Source of the DNA: Chitinophaga pinensis
GTDB taxonomy: Bacteria; Bacteroidota; Bacteroidia; Chitinophagales; Chitinophagaceae
Assembly: GCA_902167325.1 (NCBI GenBank)
Contig: LR632930.1
Coordinates: 2,542,001 to 2,606,000, forward strand
Length of the DNA stretch: 64,000 bases
Direction: 5' to 3'
Numbering within the stretch: the stretch's first letter is position 1; the number at the start of each line of letters is the position of its first letter. Positions 53,350 to 63,097 of this stretch are shown piece after piece. The position numbers and the translations under genes are program-made. The notes beneath the pieces are model-generated. The model ran no database searches, was not told where the DNA came from, and saw only the letters and a list, made by a program, of their open reading frames with translations.

Positions 53350-56300
53350 TCAGAATGAATAAGCAACAGCGAAACTGAAAGAACGACCTACTTTTCTCAT
53401 AAAGGTGTCTGTATCTCCGATACGTCTTTTCGTTTTTCCGTCGGCAGCAGTTTCATAGTATCCTTCTTCATACTTTTCAGAAAAACCGAACCTCCATTCG
53501 TATATTTCTGACCATTCTGTTAAGCCAACCGTACTACCTACACCATCTTTCGGTTTATAAGTGCTGACGGAGTTAATAAAGAAACGATGAGGATCGTCGA
53601 ACAGGTTGCTCATGTTCAGTTTCACTTTTAAAGCCCTGCTTTTAAGGAATGAATAACTGATCTGTGCATCCGTTTGGTTACGCGGGCGTTCGTATTCCAC
53701 ATATTCGGGCATCATACCTACTGTAAAGGTTTTATATCCCATGTGGTTGAATACCACGTTCAAGCTTAACCTGTCATTGATGTACAATAAACCGATATTA
53801 TATAACATCGGTACCTGACCGTAAAGCGGACGTTTCTCTTTCAGCAATATTTTTTTACGATAGCTATAGCTTAGCCCTTCTTCGTCCTGGGTTCCCTGGC
53901 CGAAGCCTGCATATTCAAATCTGCTGGCCTGTACTTCTGACTGTTGTAATGTAAGGTTACCACTCAGGTACATGTTTTGCAGGGGCTTCCATCCTTTATA
54001 AAGAAAACCGAGATTTTTACGAATGTCTAATTCAAACCCGTGAACTTTAGCCCAGTCAGAGTTACCGGTTAAGGCATCCACCGCCTGGCTGGAATTGGTG
54101 ACATCAAGGTATAATTCCACCGGGTTCTTGAAATATTTGTAGAAATACCCCACTGATACTACTTCTCCTGCTGAAGGGTACCATTCCAGTTTTGTGTCGT
54201 AATGATCAATGATTGTAGAAAGCACCCCTACATTATGCTGAATGCGGCCGATTGTTGGATTGAACCGGGAGAAACCTGAGTTTTCGATCAGCGAAGGCCT
54301 TACGACAGATTGTGCATAAGAAGCCCGGAAGTTAAGATTCGATAGTGGTGTTACCGTAAGGTTCACCGAAGGGAGATAGCGCCATCTTTCCTCTTCCGTA
54401 GCTGCATCCAGGTATTTGTGTACAAGGCGGCCGGTTTCAGGGTCCACATAACGGCTTTTTGCTTCGGTTTGCCGCTGAATCGTAGCGGCAACAGTGCTGG
54501 TAGCATCTTTTATTTCTTCATATACATATGACTCTACTCTCATGCCCCATACTATACGCAGCCATTTGGAGATACGATTGTCCATCATCCCAAAAAATGC
54601 TGAATTGGTATTTTTTCCTTCATATGCGTTTAACGAAAAACCTCCGGGATAATAGTAGATATCATTTAGAGGGTCTTTAAAGTCGAGATATTTACTCCAT
54701 TCGCTTATAGGTATGCCGCTATACCTGCCGCTATTCATGGAACCAATTGGAAGTATCTGCCAATTATAGGTGCCATGGCGTTCGAGGTATTGGTAACCCG
54801 CTTTGATCTTTTGCTGCAGTTTGCCAATCCTGAACTGATAGCTGAGTGCTGCATCAGCCATCAGGTTCTCCTCATCATATTTGTACTGTGCCCTGTTCAA
54901 TACGCCTACGCCCGGATCGGTGACACTATTCGGACCATAGGTATATACAGTGGAATTCTCAGTTATTACGGGTGATAATCCTGCTTCTACGGCATCATGT
55001 TCGTAATTGGAGATCTTGTTCCGGGCCAGGTTCCAGTCCAGCATTAATGGCCCGATCTTATGCCCGCCAGTTAATTTGTTCTGTAGAAGTTCAATAAACT
55101 TTGGACTGTCGTTTTCCTGAACGGCAGGATCTTCTCCGTAACCAATATCATTGCCCCAGCCCACAGTACGGATAAATCTGCTTTGAAAGCTGCGGGAATA
55201 AAAGTTGCGGGTAATGATCTTATGGTTCTTAGATTGCCATCCACCATTTACCAGCGCTGCCCAGGTAGTGGTGAAATTGTATTGTTTGCCGGTAGTTTCA
55301 TACTTTTCCGCGCCGGTTTTAGGATCATAAGCATTGTTGCCGTTCTTAGACCAGCTGCCTCTTTCGAAGTGTAGAATATCATCAATGTTTTGTTCATTGC
55401 GATAGCTCACGGAGCCAACAAATCCCAGGCGGCTTCCGCCCAGCTCATAGTTCCTGCCAAGGCTTACCTGGTAATTTTGCGATGGGCGGGCAGTATAAAT
55501 ACGGGTACCCAATCGCTCTGTACCGCCGATCTTTTTATTCTGCTCTGCTATCATCTCAGGTGTGATAGGCGTAAGGTTTAATCCGGGAGGCACTACATTT
55601 TCATATGGCTTGCGGGGATTATAACGGTTGAGATCAAAGTAAAAAAGCTTTTCCCGATAGGGCTTTTCTCTTGATCCGTCATCAAACCCCAGGTAATCCT
55701 GCTTCCCCCGTTTATACCCGAGGAATTCCCTGCCTGTGCTGCGATCGTTGTATTTACCCCCGAAGTTAATATTGCTGAAGTTTTTAGCCGGTATGGCCAG
55801 CGTGTTGATCTGAATCAATCCTCCGCCAAACCCAAAGCTCATATCAGGTGTATAGCCTTTAGACACGATAATGTTATCTACCAGGTTGCTGGGAATAATG
55901 TCGAATTCAAAATCACGCACCTGAACATCCGTACTGGGGAGTGTAACACCATCCAGCATGGCTACGTTATAACGCTCCGCAATTCCGCGGATCACTACCC
56001 GGCGGTTATCGTTCGAGCTTACACCGGAGATCCGTTTCAGTACATCGCCCACATTTTTATCCGGTGTGGCAGAGATCTGCTCAGCCGAAATACCATTGGA
56101 AATTTCTGCCGTATTTTTTTGACGGGCATATACTGCGGCCACACCTTCTTTTTTGGCGGAAGACGATACGGTAACACCCGCCAGCTGTCCTTTCTTTCTT
56201 TTTATTACTACATGCAGCTCAAAGGTCTCACCATCATTTACTTCAATTCCACTCACTTCTTTCGTACCATAGCCAATATTGCTGACAGTAGCTGTATAAC

Positions 56301-56817
56301 TGCCTTTAGGCAGGGAAATACTAAAGGAACCATCTATACCTGTAGTAGCTCCGGTATTACCGATACGGATGGTGGCGCCAAACACCGGTTGCCCGTTGTC
56401 TTCATCCAGCACCTTTCCGGTTACTTTACCGGGGTCTCTTTTCGGAGCGGTCTGCGGCTGTCCTTTTTGTACAGATACTATTTTCCCGGATTGTTTAAAC
56501 TGGAGGCCTGTACGTTTTGTAATTACGTCCAGTATCACCGGCAAAGAACTGTTGGTTTCTGAAAAACTGAATTTCTCTTCCAGTTTATCCTTGATTTCCC
56601 GGCTGTTGTAAGCAAACGAACAGCTGGTTTGTTGTTCCAGTAAATAAAAAATACTTTCTAATGGTTGACTATCTGCATGCAGGCTCACTTTCTGTTTGAC
56701 TGCCTCCTGTGCGTGCAGCTGCAACGATAGCAGTAACAGGCAGAATAACATCCGGGATAAACGCCTGAGCGGTGACGCTTTTTCCTGCTTTCGGGCGCAG
56801 GGTACATTTTTTTTCAT
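53350..56817 (-). CDS. TonB-dependent receptor with STN and carboxypeptidase-like domains
   Basis: 1,155 residues. A long signal peptide (about 1-37) is followed by an STN (secretin/TonB N-terminal) domain at about 40-115, then a carboxypeptidase-regulatory-like domain at about 132-215 (Gly-Lys-Val-Leu-Asp-Glu-Asp-Asn-Gly-Gln-Pro-Val-Phe-Gly-Ala). The plug has Asn-Val-Gly-Asp-Val-Leu-Lys-Arg-Ile-Ser-Gly-Val and Val-Ile-Arg-Gly-Ile-Ala-Glu-Arg-Tyr-Asn. The barrel ends in Phe-Ala-Val-Ala-Tyr-Ser-Phe. An STN domain marks transducers that signal through FecR, and fecR and sigma genes lie upstream. The substrate is unknown; no SusD gene follows, so uptake of glycans by a SusCD pair is not supported. 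Confidence 0.93.
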   Translation of the reverse strand: MKKNVPCARKQEKASPLRRLSRMLFCLLLLSLQLHAQEAVKQKVSLHADSQPLESIFYLLEQQTSCSFAYNSREIKDKLEEKFSFSETNSSLPVILDVITKRTGLQFKQSGKIVSVQKGQPQTAPKRDPGKVTGKVLDEDNGQPVFGATIRIGNTGATTGIDGSFSISLPKGSYTATVSNIGYGTKEVSGIEVNDGETFELHVVIKRKKGQLAGVTVSSSAKKEGVAAVYARQKNTAEISNGISAEQISATPDKNVGDVLKRISGVSSNDNRRVVIRGIAERYNVAMLDGVTLPSTDVQVRDFEFDIIPSNLVDNIIVSKGYTPDMSFGFGGGLIQINTLAIPAKNFSNINFGGKYNDRSTGREFLGYKRGKQDYLGFDDGSREKPYREKLFYFDLNRYNPRKPYENVVPPGLNLTPITPEMIAEQNKKIGGTERLGTRIYTARPSQNYQVSLGRNYELGGSRLGFVGSVSYRNEQNIDDILHFERGSWSKNGNNAYDPKTGAEKYETTGKQYNFTTTWAALVNGGWQSKNHKIITRNFYSRSFQSRFIRTVGWGNDIGYGEDPAVQENDSPKFIELLQNKLTGGHKIGPLMLDWNLARNKISNYEHDAVEAGLSPVITENSTVYTYGPNSVTDPGVGVLNRAQYKYDEENLMADAALSYQFRIGKLQQKIKAGYQYLERHGTYNWQILPIGSMNSGRYSGIPISEWSKYLDFKDPLNDIYYYPGGFSLNAYEGKNTNSAFFGMMDNRISKWLRIVWGMRVESYVYEEIKDATSTVAATIQRQTEAKSRYVDPETGRLVHKYLDAATEEERWRYLPSVNLTVTPLSNLNFRASYAQSVVRPSLIENSGFSRFNPTIGRIQHNVGVLSTIIDHYDTKLEWYPSAGEVVSVGYFYKYFKNPVELYLDVTNSSQAVDALTGNSDWAKVHGFELDIRKNLGFLYKGWKPLQNMYLSGNLTLQQSEVQASRFEYAGFGQGTQDEEGLSYSYRKKILLKEKRPLYGQVPMLYNIGLLYINDRLSLNVVFNHMGYKTFTVGMMPEYVEYERPRNQTDAQISYSFLKSRALKVKLNMSNLFDDPHRFFINSVSTYKPKDGVGSTVGLTEWSEIYEWRFGFSEKYEEGYYETAADGKTKRRIGDTDTFMRKVGRSFSFAVAYSF

Positions 56818-56882
56818 ACTTTTGAATTGACCTTTTTATTAATAATACCCGGTATTGTCATTTGCGATGCGTACCGGGTGTT

Positions 56883-57878
56883 TTATTTTCTTTTTTGTTT
56901 TGGTTGGATCAGGATCGTGCCTTCTTTATGCGTAATGCGCAATCCATAGATATGCCGCATGCTTTCCAGAATATTATCCAGGGATTCACGTGCTCCGAAC
57001 CTGGCGGTGCAATATTGATCCTTGCCAATATCCCCCATCACTTTTATAGGTATATTAAATCTGCGCTCCAATGTGGCAATTACTTCCAGCAGTGGTTCAT
57101 CCCTGAATTGTAATACTCCTTCCCGCCATCCATTGTATAAGGATGGGTCTACCTCGCTGGTTTGAAATATTCCCTCCCCGGCCATCCAGACAGAACGCTG
57201 ATTTTTCGTGAGTGTCACGGAGGCTCCGCTCTTACTGGAGAACTGCACCTTGCCGGTGGAAATAGTTACTGTTACAGGCACCTGATGGTAGGCTTCTATA
57301 TTAAAGGAGGTTCCCAGTACACGAATAGTGGTTTCCCCGGTATGCACAACAAAGGGGCGGGAAGGATCTTGCCGTACGTTAAAGAAACCTTCTCCTTCCA
57401 GATAAATTTCCCTTATGGAATCTTCGTCCCACTTAGCCGGTATTTTAACCAGTGAGCCTGCGTTGATCCATATCTGTGTGCTATCCGGCAGTGTAACAAG
57501 TTTTCTTTGACCATTGGGAACAGTATAAATGACCTGCGCGTTTGATGGTTTTGTGGAAGAAGGATATAACCACCAGCCTAAACTGATGATCAGTGTAATT
57601 GCTGCCGCCATTGCAGCTTTCTGCCATGTGCCGTGTAGATGGAGTATGCGTTGTTTTGCAGGAAGTTTCTTTTTGAAATGCTGCCAGGCATTCATCGCGT
57701 AATAAGGAGAAGATGGATCCTGCTGTTCGGCCCGTACCCTGCGAAGCCAGGGGATCAATGAAGCATACGCCGCCTGCTGCCGGGTAAGTTCTTCCCATTT
57801 GGCGGATTCCTTTGGGGTTGCAGTTCCTTCGAGTATTTTATTGATCAGGCTCCAGTCCAGTTCATTATCTTGAGACAT
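56883..57878 (-). CDS. FecR-family anti-sigma factor
   Basis: 331 residues from ATG 57878; ATG 57911 in frame would add 11. The cytoplasmic N-terminal part (about 1-85) would bind the sigma factor. One membrane helix follows at about 90-110 (Ala-Ala-Met-Ala-Ala-Ala-Ile-Thr-Leu-Ile-Ile-Ser). The periplasmic FecR domain contains Leu-Pro-Asp-Ser-Thr-Gln-Ile-Trp-Ile-Asn-Ala-Gly-Ser and Leu-Gly-Thr-Ser-Phe-Asn-Ile, and a C-terminal domain ends with Ile-Leu-Ile-Gln-Pro-Lys. It relays the state of the TonB receptor to the sigma factor. It is flanked by both partners. Confidence 0.95.
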   Translation of the reverse strand: MSQDNELDWSLINKILEGTATPKESAKWEELTRQQAAYASLIPWLRRVRAEQQDPSSPYYAMNAWQHFKKKLPAKQRILHLHGTWQKAAMAAAITLIISLGWWLYPSSTKPSNAQVIYTVPNGQRKLVTLPDSTQIWINAGSLVKIPAKWDEDSIREIYLEGEGFFNVRQDPSRPFVVHTGETTIRVLGTSFNIEAYHQVPVTVTISTGKVQFSSKSGASVTLTKNQRSVWMAGEGIFQTSEVDPSLYNGWREGVLQFRDEPLLEVIATLERRFNIPIKVMGDIGKDQYCTARFGARESLDNILESMRHIYGLRITHKEGTILIQPKQKRK

Positions 57879-57975
57879 AGGTGTTACCGGGATTTGCAGC
57901 CCCTTATTCATAAGGAGTCATCAAAAGGGTCCAGCGGCTCACGCTGTAATATTATCTCAATGTTAACTATTGCCG

Positions 57976-58542
57976 CTATCTCGAATAAAGCAGGAAAAGC
58001 ACTGCAGACATTCCCTTTAACTGAAGCATGGCACGAAATACATGGTTCTTGACGGTTCTTTCGGAAATCCCGAGTCGTTGGGCAATCTCGGGGTAAGAAA
58101 GTCCTTCTATTTTATTTAACTGGAAAATATACCTGCGTTGTGGGGGTAGTTGGTTGATATAAGCAGCCAGGTGATCTGTGCTGTTATATGTTTCTTCATC
58201 CGGCTCAAACAATATGGCTTCGTATTCCTGAACGGTTTCCGTGGTGAGTTCCAGCGAAGCCGGCACCCGGTCTTTCATTTTCAGGCAACGCAGGGTTCGG
58301 TGACGGGTCATGGCGAAAAGATATTGCCGTAAACTTTCTTTCACTGTTATGGATTGCCGCTTTTCCCAGAAAGTCAGAAATACATCCGCTGCCACTTCCT
58401 GCCCGTCTGCCTCACTTTTCAATATCCTCCCCGCATAGCGGCTCAAAAGGTTGTAATAGCGTAAGAATATCACTTCCAGTGCTTTCTCATCGCCTTCCCG
58501 GATGGCATTCAATAAAAGTAATTCTGCGCCTGTATCCTGCAT
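57976..58542 (-). CDS. ECF RNA polymerase sigma factor (FecI type)
   Basis: 188 residues. Region 2 (about 25-90) includes Tyr-Tyr-Asn-Leu-Leu-Ser-Arg-Tyr-Ala and Ala-Ala-Asp-Val-Phe-Leu-Thr-Phe-Trp. Region 4 (about 130-180) is Leu-Pro-Pro-Gln-Arg-Arg...Gly-Leu-Ser-Tyr-Pro-Glu-Ile-Ala-Gln-Arg-Leu-Gly-Ile-Ser-Glu-Arg-Thr-Val-Lys-Asn-His. This is the Bacteroidota sigma-70 subgroup paired with FecR. It is the first gene of the five-gene operon and has a -7 box upstream. Confidence 0.95.
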   Translation of the reverse strand: MQDTGAELLLLNAIREGDEKALEVIFLRYYNLLSRYAGRILKSEADGQEVAADVFLTFWEKRQSITVKESLRQYLFAMTRHRTLRCLKMKDRVPASLELTTETVQEYEAILFEPDEETYNSTDHLAAYINQLPPQRRYIFQLNKIEGLSYPEIAQRLGISERTVKNHVFRAMLQLKGMSAVLFLLYSR

Positions 58543-58560
58543 TTAGTCTTTTATACCATA

Positions 58561-58568
58561 CAAAATTA
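58561..58568 (-). promoter_or_regulatory. Promoter -7 element (TAATTTTG) of the sigma-factor operon
   Basis: An exact TAnnTTTG match on the minus strand, 18 bases before the sigma factor ATG. No clear -33 TTTG. Confidence 0.5.
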
Positions 58569-58886
58569 GATGGATTCCTTGTTTGTTGATAATAAATTAT
58601 TGTAACCTGTTTTTACGCAAACGAAGACTGCTTTTCCCATTTTGATAAATAGTTTATCCCTGCATTTGAAGCGGGCTCAACCATGTAATTATATATCCGT
58701 TAAAACTAAAATTTCGAAATTCACTAACCCCTGTATAGTCCCCCTTCGAAACTATTCAAACCCCAGTACGATTAACCTTAGATATCCTTCAAATCATGAT
58801 GCTATGGCATTGAATATCATTTAATTGCTCCGGAAATAGCTCCCTTGCGTTTTTCGTATATTCAGGAACAACAAAATCTCAATGTT

Positions 58887-59660
58887 ATGGCCATCTTAGA
58901 TTCACTCATCCCCTTTACCGGCAGGCTCGGTAATATCATTGCCTACAAGCGCAATGGTAAGCACTGTTTGCGCACGGTGCCTGAAACCGTCAGGCAAACG
59001 GATAACACCCGCCGCGCGGCAAAATGGTTCGGCGCTGCCAGCCGCAAAGGCGCCCTTATCCGCAGTGCCATCGTTCCTGAATTAGACATCTTCCCGGATC
59101 GCGTCCTTGTAAACCGCCTGAACAGCTACATTGTACAGGCTGGCAGGAACAACCACGCGGGACTGGTCAACTTCCGCTTCAATGGCTACACTGGTCTCCA
59201 TAAGCACTTCCAGGGCAAGCCTGTATTCACAAAAGACGGGAAGCTGCACATTCCTCCACAGCAATTTCAAGCCTGTAATGGTGCCATCCGCATGGAAATA
59301 AAGGTGATCGCTACCCGGATCAACTTCAGCACCCGGACAGTCACAGGCACAGATGCAGCCGTACTCAACGTCGATCTGAACGAACCTTTCCAACACTTCG
59401 AAGGCGCTGATCTGCGGGTAGACGTACCCGGTAAAGGCACCCTCGTCGTAGTTTTACAGGTAAGACTGTTCACGAAAGAATCTGTAATGCTTAACCGGAA
59501 GTATGATGCAGCAGACATCATCGCTATTCTGGAAGATCAACCTAAGAAAGTACTTCCTGCTAAAGCAGCCCCCCGCAAGCAACTAACCCGCATACCAGCG
59601 GCACCCACCCGCAAAACCGCTCCCGCTCAAAACGGGCAGCCGGTCATCCAGCGGGAATAG
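58887..59660 (+). CDS. Conserved Bacteroidota protein of unknown function (DUF6266-like)
   Basis: 257 residues from ATG 58887; an in-frame start 14 codons earlier precedes non-conserved sequence. The N-terminus reads Phe-Thr-Gly-Arg-Leu-Gly-Asn-Ile-Ile-Ala-Tyr-Lys-Arg-Asn-Gly-Lys-His-Cys-Leu-Arg, a pattern found at the start of a common Bacteroidota family of unknown function that I associate with DUF6266. The middle is beta-rich, and the last 40 residues are a basic Pro/Ala/Lys-rich tail, probably disordered. No signal peptide. The upstream gap has no clear promoter. Confidence 0.7.
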   Translation: MAILDSLIPFTGRLGNIIAYKRNGKHCLRTVPETVRQTDNTRRAAKWFGAASRKGALIRSAIVPELDIFPDRVLVNRLNSYIVQAGRNNHAGLVNFRFNGYTGLHKHFQGKPVFTKDGKLHIPPQQFQACNGAIRMEIKVIATRINFSTRTVTGTDAAVLNVDLNEPFQHFEGADLRVDVPGKGTLVVVLQVRLFTKESVMLNRKYDAADIIAILEDQPKKVLPAKAAPRKQLTRIPAAPTRKTAPAQNGQPVIQRE

Positions 59661-60012
59661 CATTCCGCTGTAATAATGAGATTTTGTTGTAAGCAGTTAA
59701 TTATCAGACATATGGGACCCAAATCTACCCGGCAGGCCATTCCTCCGCCAGTCAATATCATGGGCCGCAGGCACCCGGCCTTCACTTTATATGCCTGCTA
59801 TCACATGTAACCCACCTCCGCATCACTTCCACACCACCTCCGCATCAAGTCCACCTTCTCTCCACAATCCCCTGCCATTTCACGCTATGTTCACGCGTAG
59901 TACACGCGGAGTTCCCGTACTGTTACAGCACGCTGGATATACTGGAGATATTGAGCCTTCCCATCTCCCCACGCTCATTTTCCGCATTGCGTAAACTGTT
60001 TTCCCGATACGA
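59661..60012. other. Intergenic region without a recognised gene
   Basis: The sequence CACCTCCGCATCA occurs twice at about 59814-59846. No convincing ORF, terminator or RNA structure is seen. Confidence 0.4.
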
Positions 60013-60045
60013 TTGAAGGAATAGGTAGTGACCGCGCTACATTTG
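60013..60045 (+). promoter_or_regulatory. Promoter of the siderophore-type TonB receptor
   Basis: TTG at 60013-60015 and TACATTTG at 60038-60045 (spacer 22 bases). The predicted leader is about 30 bases. Confidence 0.6.
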
Positions 60046-60079
60046 CGACCTGATTTTAACATATCATTAATACATCGAC

Positions 60080-62533
60080 ATGCGTATAAATTTTAAAAAT
60101 ATAGTTTCCCGGATAGCTGCATTTATCGCTATCGTTTGCACTTTACCTGTAATGGCAGGCGTAGAACCGCTATCCGCCATTAAGGTGAAGGTGGTTACCA
60201 ACGAAGGCTCACCTGCCGGTTTCGTAACCCTGCAACTGAAAGAAAAGAACAGGGGCGGAATGACCAACGAAAGAGGGGAGTATGTGTTCAGAAAACTGCA
60301 TGCAGGCCGCTACACCGTTCAGGTATACCTCATCGGTTATAACAAAGTGGAGAAAGAAGTAGACCTCAATGAAGACGAGATATTAACGGTAAACATCGAA
60401 CTGGAAGCCACTCATGCAGAACTGCAGGAGGTCGTAGTAAACGGCGAAAGGAATAAATACAAAGTAGACAAAGTATCCGGATCCCTCCGCCTGCAAACCC
60501 CTATCCTCGAGGTTCCCCAGAACATCCAGGTGGTATCTGCTACCGTACTGGCCGATCAGCAGGTGTTTGACGTGGTTGATGGTATTACCCGCAACGTGAG
60601 TGGCGCTACCCGTAACGGACACTGGGATAACCAATACGCCAATATCCGCATGCGTGGCTCCAAGATCCCCGCTTTCCGCAATGGCATGAACATCGAACAA
60701 AGCTGGGGACCCACCGCAGAAGACGCATCCATGATCGACCGCATCGAGTTCGTAAAAGGTCCGGCAGGCTTCATGCTGGCAGCAGGCGAACCCGGTGGCT
60801 TCTATAACGTAGTCACCAAAAAACCTACCGGTAATACCCGTAGCTCCGTGAACCTGAGCATGGGCAGCTTCAGCACTTACCGCGCAGCGCTCGACTTCGA
60901 CGGTAAACTGAGCAAAGACGGTAAATGGCTCTACAGACTGAACCTCGCCGGTCAGCAAAAAGACTTCCACACCAAGTACAACTACAACAACCGCTATGTG
61001 ATAGCCCCGGTAGTGAAATACCTGCTCGATGAAAAAACATCCGTAACACTGGAATACACCTATCAGGCATCTAAATACCTGGGTAACGGTAACTACACCT
61101 TCTCCCGCAGAAAGCTGCTGGATGAGGATATCAAAAACGACTTCTTCTACCAGGACCCCGCCCTCGAGCCCAGCACCCTGAAAGATCACAGTGCATACCT
61201 CTATTTCGACCATGAGTTCAGTGACAAATGGAAAGCGCATGCACAGGTAGCCTATTTCAACTTTGCCATGGAAGGCAGCAGCATGTGGCTGTCCAGCATC
61301 GAGCAGAACGGTGATATGAAGCGTTATGTTAGTCAGGGTGACGAAGCCGGCGAAAACCGTTTCGGCCAGTTCTCTCTCAGCGGCGAAGAATATACCGGCA
61401 GCATCCGTCACCGTATCCTCGGTGGGGTAGACCTTGGTATCAAAAAATTCTGGGGCGACTTCCGTACCCTGAAGAACGATATCAGGCTCCCGAATTTCGA
61501 CGATCCCCGGAAGCCTGCTGATTGGATCTTTAATGTCTACAATCCCCAATACGGTATTCCGTTCGATTCCATGCCTAAGCTGGACCGCAGCAGAAGCGTA
61601 AGGCAGCGTGCCGCCAACTCCGGCTATATCACTTCTGTAAGCTATGCTTCTGCATATCTGCAGGATGAACTGGGCTTCTTTAACAATACCCTGCGCCTCT
61701 CCGTAGCCGGCCGCTTCACACAGGCAATGACCACCGGCCGCGAACGTAAAACCGATAAAACAGACAAGGTATTTTCTCCCCGTATAGGCCTGAGCTATTC
61801 CATCGATAAAAACACCAGCGCGTATGTATTGTACGATCAGTCGTTCGTACCCGTTACCGGTGTAGACTCTTCCGGCAATGCATTTGATCCCGTAAAAGGC
61901 AATGATATCGAGTTCGGTATCAAACGCGACTGGTTCAACGGTCGCCTCAGCACCTCCACTACCATTTACCAGATCAAAAGGGTGAATGATAAAACGAACA
62001 CCGGTTTGTTTGACAGCCGCGGACAGGCCGTAATGCTCCAGCTGGGAGAAACCACCACCAAAGGTCTGGAGATCGATATCAATGGCGAAATCACTCCCGG
62101 TCTGAACGTAACCCTCAACTATGCCCTCACAGATTCTAAAATATCCAAAGAATCGCCCACCATTACCGACGAAACCAAGAAGACCGTTGGTAACATCACG
62201 CCTAACACGGCTAAGCACATCACCAACGCCTGGGTAAACTACCGCATGATGAAAGGTGCCCTGAAAGGTTTCGGCGTATCAGGCGGTATTCAGTGGCAGG
62301 CTGAGCGTGCAGTTGGTGCTACCAGGGTATCCAACATCCCCAACTACTTCCGGGTAGATGGTGGACTCAACTACCAGCTGGGTAAATACAACATAGGCTT
62401 CGTGATCAACAACCTGCTGGACGACCGCAGACTGCTCACACAGGCAACCCTCGCAGCAAACGCCGCAGGCTACTACACCTACATCGTGGAAGCCCGCAGG
62501 AACTTCCGTTTGAGTGTGGGATATCGTTTCTAA
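60080..62533 (+). CDS. TonB-dependent siderophore-type receptor
   Basis: 817 residues. A signal peptide (about 1-27) is followed by a carboxypeptidase-regulatory-like domain (about 33-112; Gly-Gly-Met-Thr-Asn-Glu-Arg-Gly-Glu-Tyr-Val-Phe). The plug has Pro-Gln-Asn-Ile-Gln-Val-Val-Ser-Ala and Arg-Ile-Glu-Phe-Val-Lys-Gly-Pro-Ala-Gly-Phe-Met-Leu-Ala-Ala-Gly-Glu-Pro-Gly-Gly, both typical of ferric-siderophore receptors (FhuE/FpvA type). The barrel ends Leu-Ser-Val-Gly-Tyr-Arg-Phe. No STN domain is present, so it transports without FecR signalling. No Fur box was identified by eye. Confidence 0.93.
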   Translation: MRINFKNIVSRIAAFIAIVCTLPVMAGVEPLSAIKVKVVTNEGSPAGFVTLQLKEKNRGGMTNERGEYVFRKLHAGRYTVQVYLIGYNKVEKEVDLNEDEILTVNIELEATHAELQEVVVNGERNKYKVDKVSGSLRLQTPILEVPQNIQVVSATVLADQQVFDVVDGITRNVSGATRNGHWDNQYANIRMRGSKIPAFRNGMNIEQSWGPTAEDASMIDRIEFVKGPAGFMLAAGEPGGFYNVVTKKPTGNTRSSVNLSMGSFSTYRAALDFDGKLSKDGKWLYRLNLAGQQKDFHTKYNYNNRYVIAPVVKYLLDEKTSVTLEYTYQASKYLGNGNYTFSRRKLLDEDIKNDFFYQDPALEPSTLKDHSAYLYFDHEFSDKWKAHAQVAYFNFAMEGSSMWLSSIEQNGDMKRYVSQGDEAGENRFGQFSLSGEEYTGSIRHRILGGVDLGIKKFWGDFRTLKNDIRLPNFDDPRKPADWIFNVYNPQYGIPFDSMPKLDRSRSVRQRAANSGYITSVSYASAYLQDELGFFNNTLRLSVAGRFTQAMTTGRERKTDKTDKVFSPRIGLSYSIDKNTSAYVLYDQSFVPVTGVDSSGNAFDPVKGNDIEFGIKRDWFNGRLSTSTTIYQIKRVNDKTNTGLFDSRGQAVMLQLGETTTKGLEIDINGEITPGLNVTLNYALTDSKISKESPTITDETKKTVGNITPNTAKHITNAWVNYRMMKGALKGFGVSGGIQWQAERAVGATRVSNIPNYFRVDGGLNYQLGKYNIGFVINNLLDDRRLLTQATLAANAAGYYTYIVEARRNFRLSVGYRF

Positions 62534-62552
62534 TCGGGAACTTGTCCATAGG

Positions 62553-62589
62553 AAAGGGCGGTTTGCTTCGGCAGGCCGCCCTTTTTTTG
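62553..62589 (+). terminator. Terminator of the TonB receptor gene
   Basis: A stem AGGGCGG / CCGCCCT with an inner TTGC-TTCG-GCAG extension, then seven T. Confidence 0.9.
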
Positions 62590-62606
62590 TCTCGTCCCTT
62601 TTTGAT

Positions 62607-62614
62607 TAGTTTTG
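62607..62614 (+). promoter_or_regulatory. Promoter -7 element (TAGTTTTG)
   Basis: An exact TAnnTTTG match 18 bases before ATG 62633. A TTTG 17 bases upstream falls in the T run of the previous terminator and could serve as -33. Confidence 0.5.
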
Positions 62615-62632
62615 TGCCAACAAAAGAATTGT

Positions 62633-63040
62633 ATGCTGGATCAGGTGCTTGTATCATCGGTACTCAGGGATTATCTCCAACAACACTATCCCGCTTTTTT
62701 AGCGGATGCCGGCGAACACCCGAATGGCTCCATGGACTGCTCCCTCAAAAGCCCTTCCAGGCACTTTTCTATCTGGATAGGCACTTACAATTGTGAGTAC
62801 ACTGTTGGGTTAGAGTCTCCCGACGGCGATTCCGGTTGCCATACCCATTTCACGCCTTACACAGCAAAAGATTTCGACCATGTATTGGGGAATATGTCTG
62901 CCCTGATAGACGATATCATGTCAGGAAAAGTTGTCTTTTATCACAGCAGTCTTGGCGGATATACCTGGACGAGTGATGTGGACGATACGTTGAAGAAGAA
63001 GAAACCAAATGAAGAGATTATGTACTTCTCATGGAAGTGA
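62633..63040 (+). CDS. Small protein of unknown function
   Basis: 135 residues from ATG 62633; an upstream in-frame start would overlap the promoter. It begins with a helix (Leu-Asp-Gln-Val-Leu-Val-Ser-Ser-Val-Leu-Arg-Asp-Tyr-Leu) and continues with strands rich in aromatic residues and His (Cys-His-Thr-His-Phe), then an amphipathic helix. The size and fold pattern resemble small cytoplasmic immunity-type proteins, but no toxin gene is nearby. No signal peptide. Family not recognised. Confidence 0.65.
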   Translation: MLDQVLVSSVLRDYLQQHYPAFLADAGEHPNGSMDCSLKSPSRHFSIWIGTYNCEYTVGLESPDGDSGCHTHFTPYTAKDFDHVLGNMSALIDDIMSGKVVFYHSSLGGYTWTSDVDDTLKKKKPNEEIMYFSWK

Positions 63041-63051
63041 TTGATATAACG

Positions 63052-63083
63052 AAAAAGGCAGCTCGGAATGAGCTGCCTTTTTT
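63052..63083. terminator. Bidirectional terminator
   Basis: A 13-base stem (AAAAAGGCAGCTC / GAGCTGCCTTTTT) with a 5-base loop, giving T runs on both strands between convergent genes. Confidence 0.92.
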
Positions 63084-63097
63084 ATTGGTAGGAGAAT

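Noticed and set aside
53350..56817. SusC-type receptor of a polysaccharide utilisation locus
   Set aside because: No SusD gene or glycoside hydrolase is nearby, and the downstream lipoproteins do not look like SusD.
60383..62218. 611-codon minus-strand ORF antisense to the TonB receptor
   Set aside because: The receptor frame has signal peptide, plug and barrel. The antisense frame has no recognisable domain.
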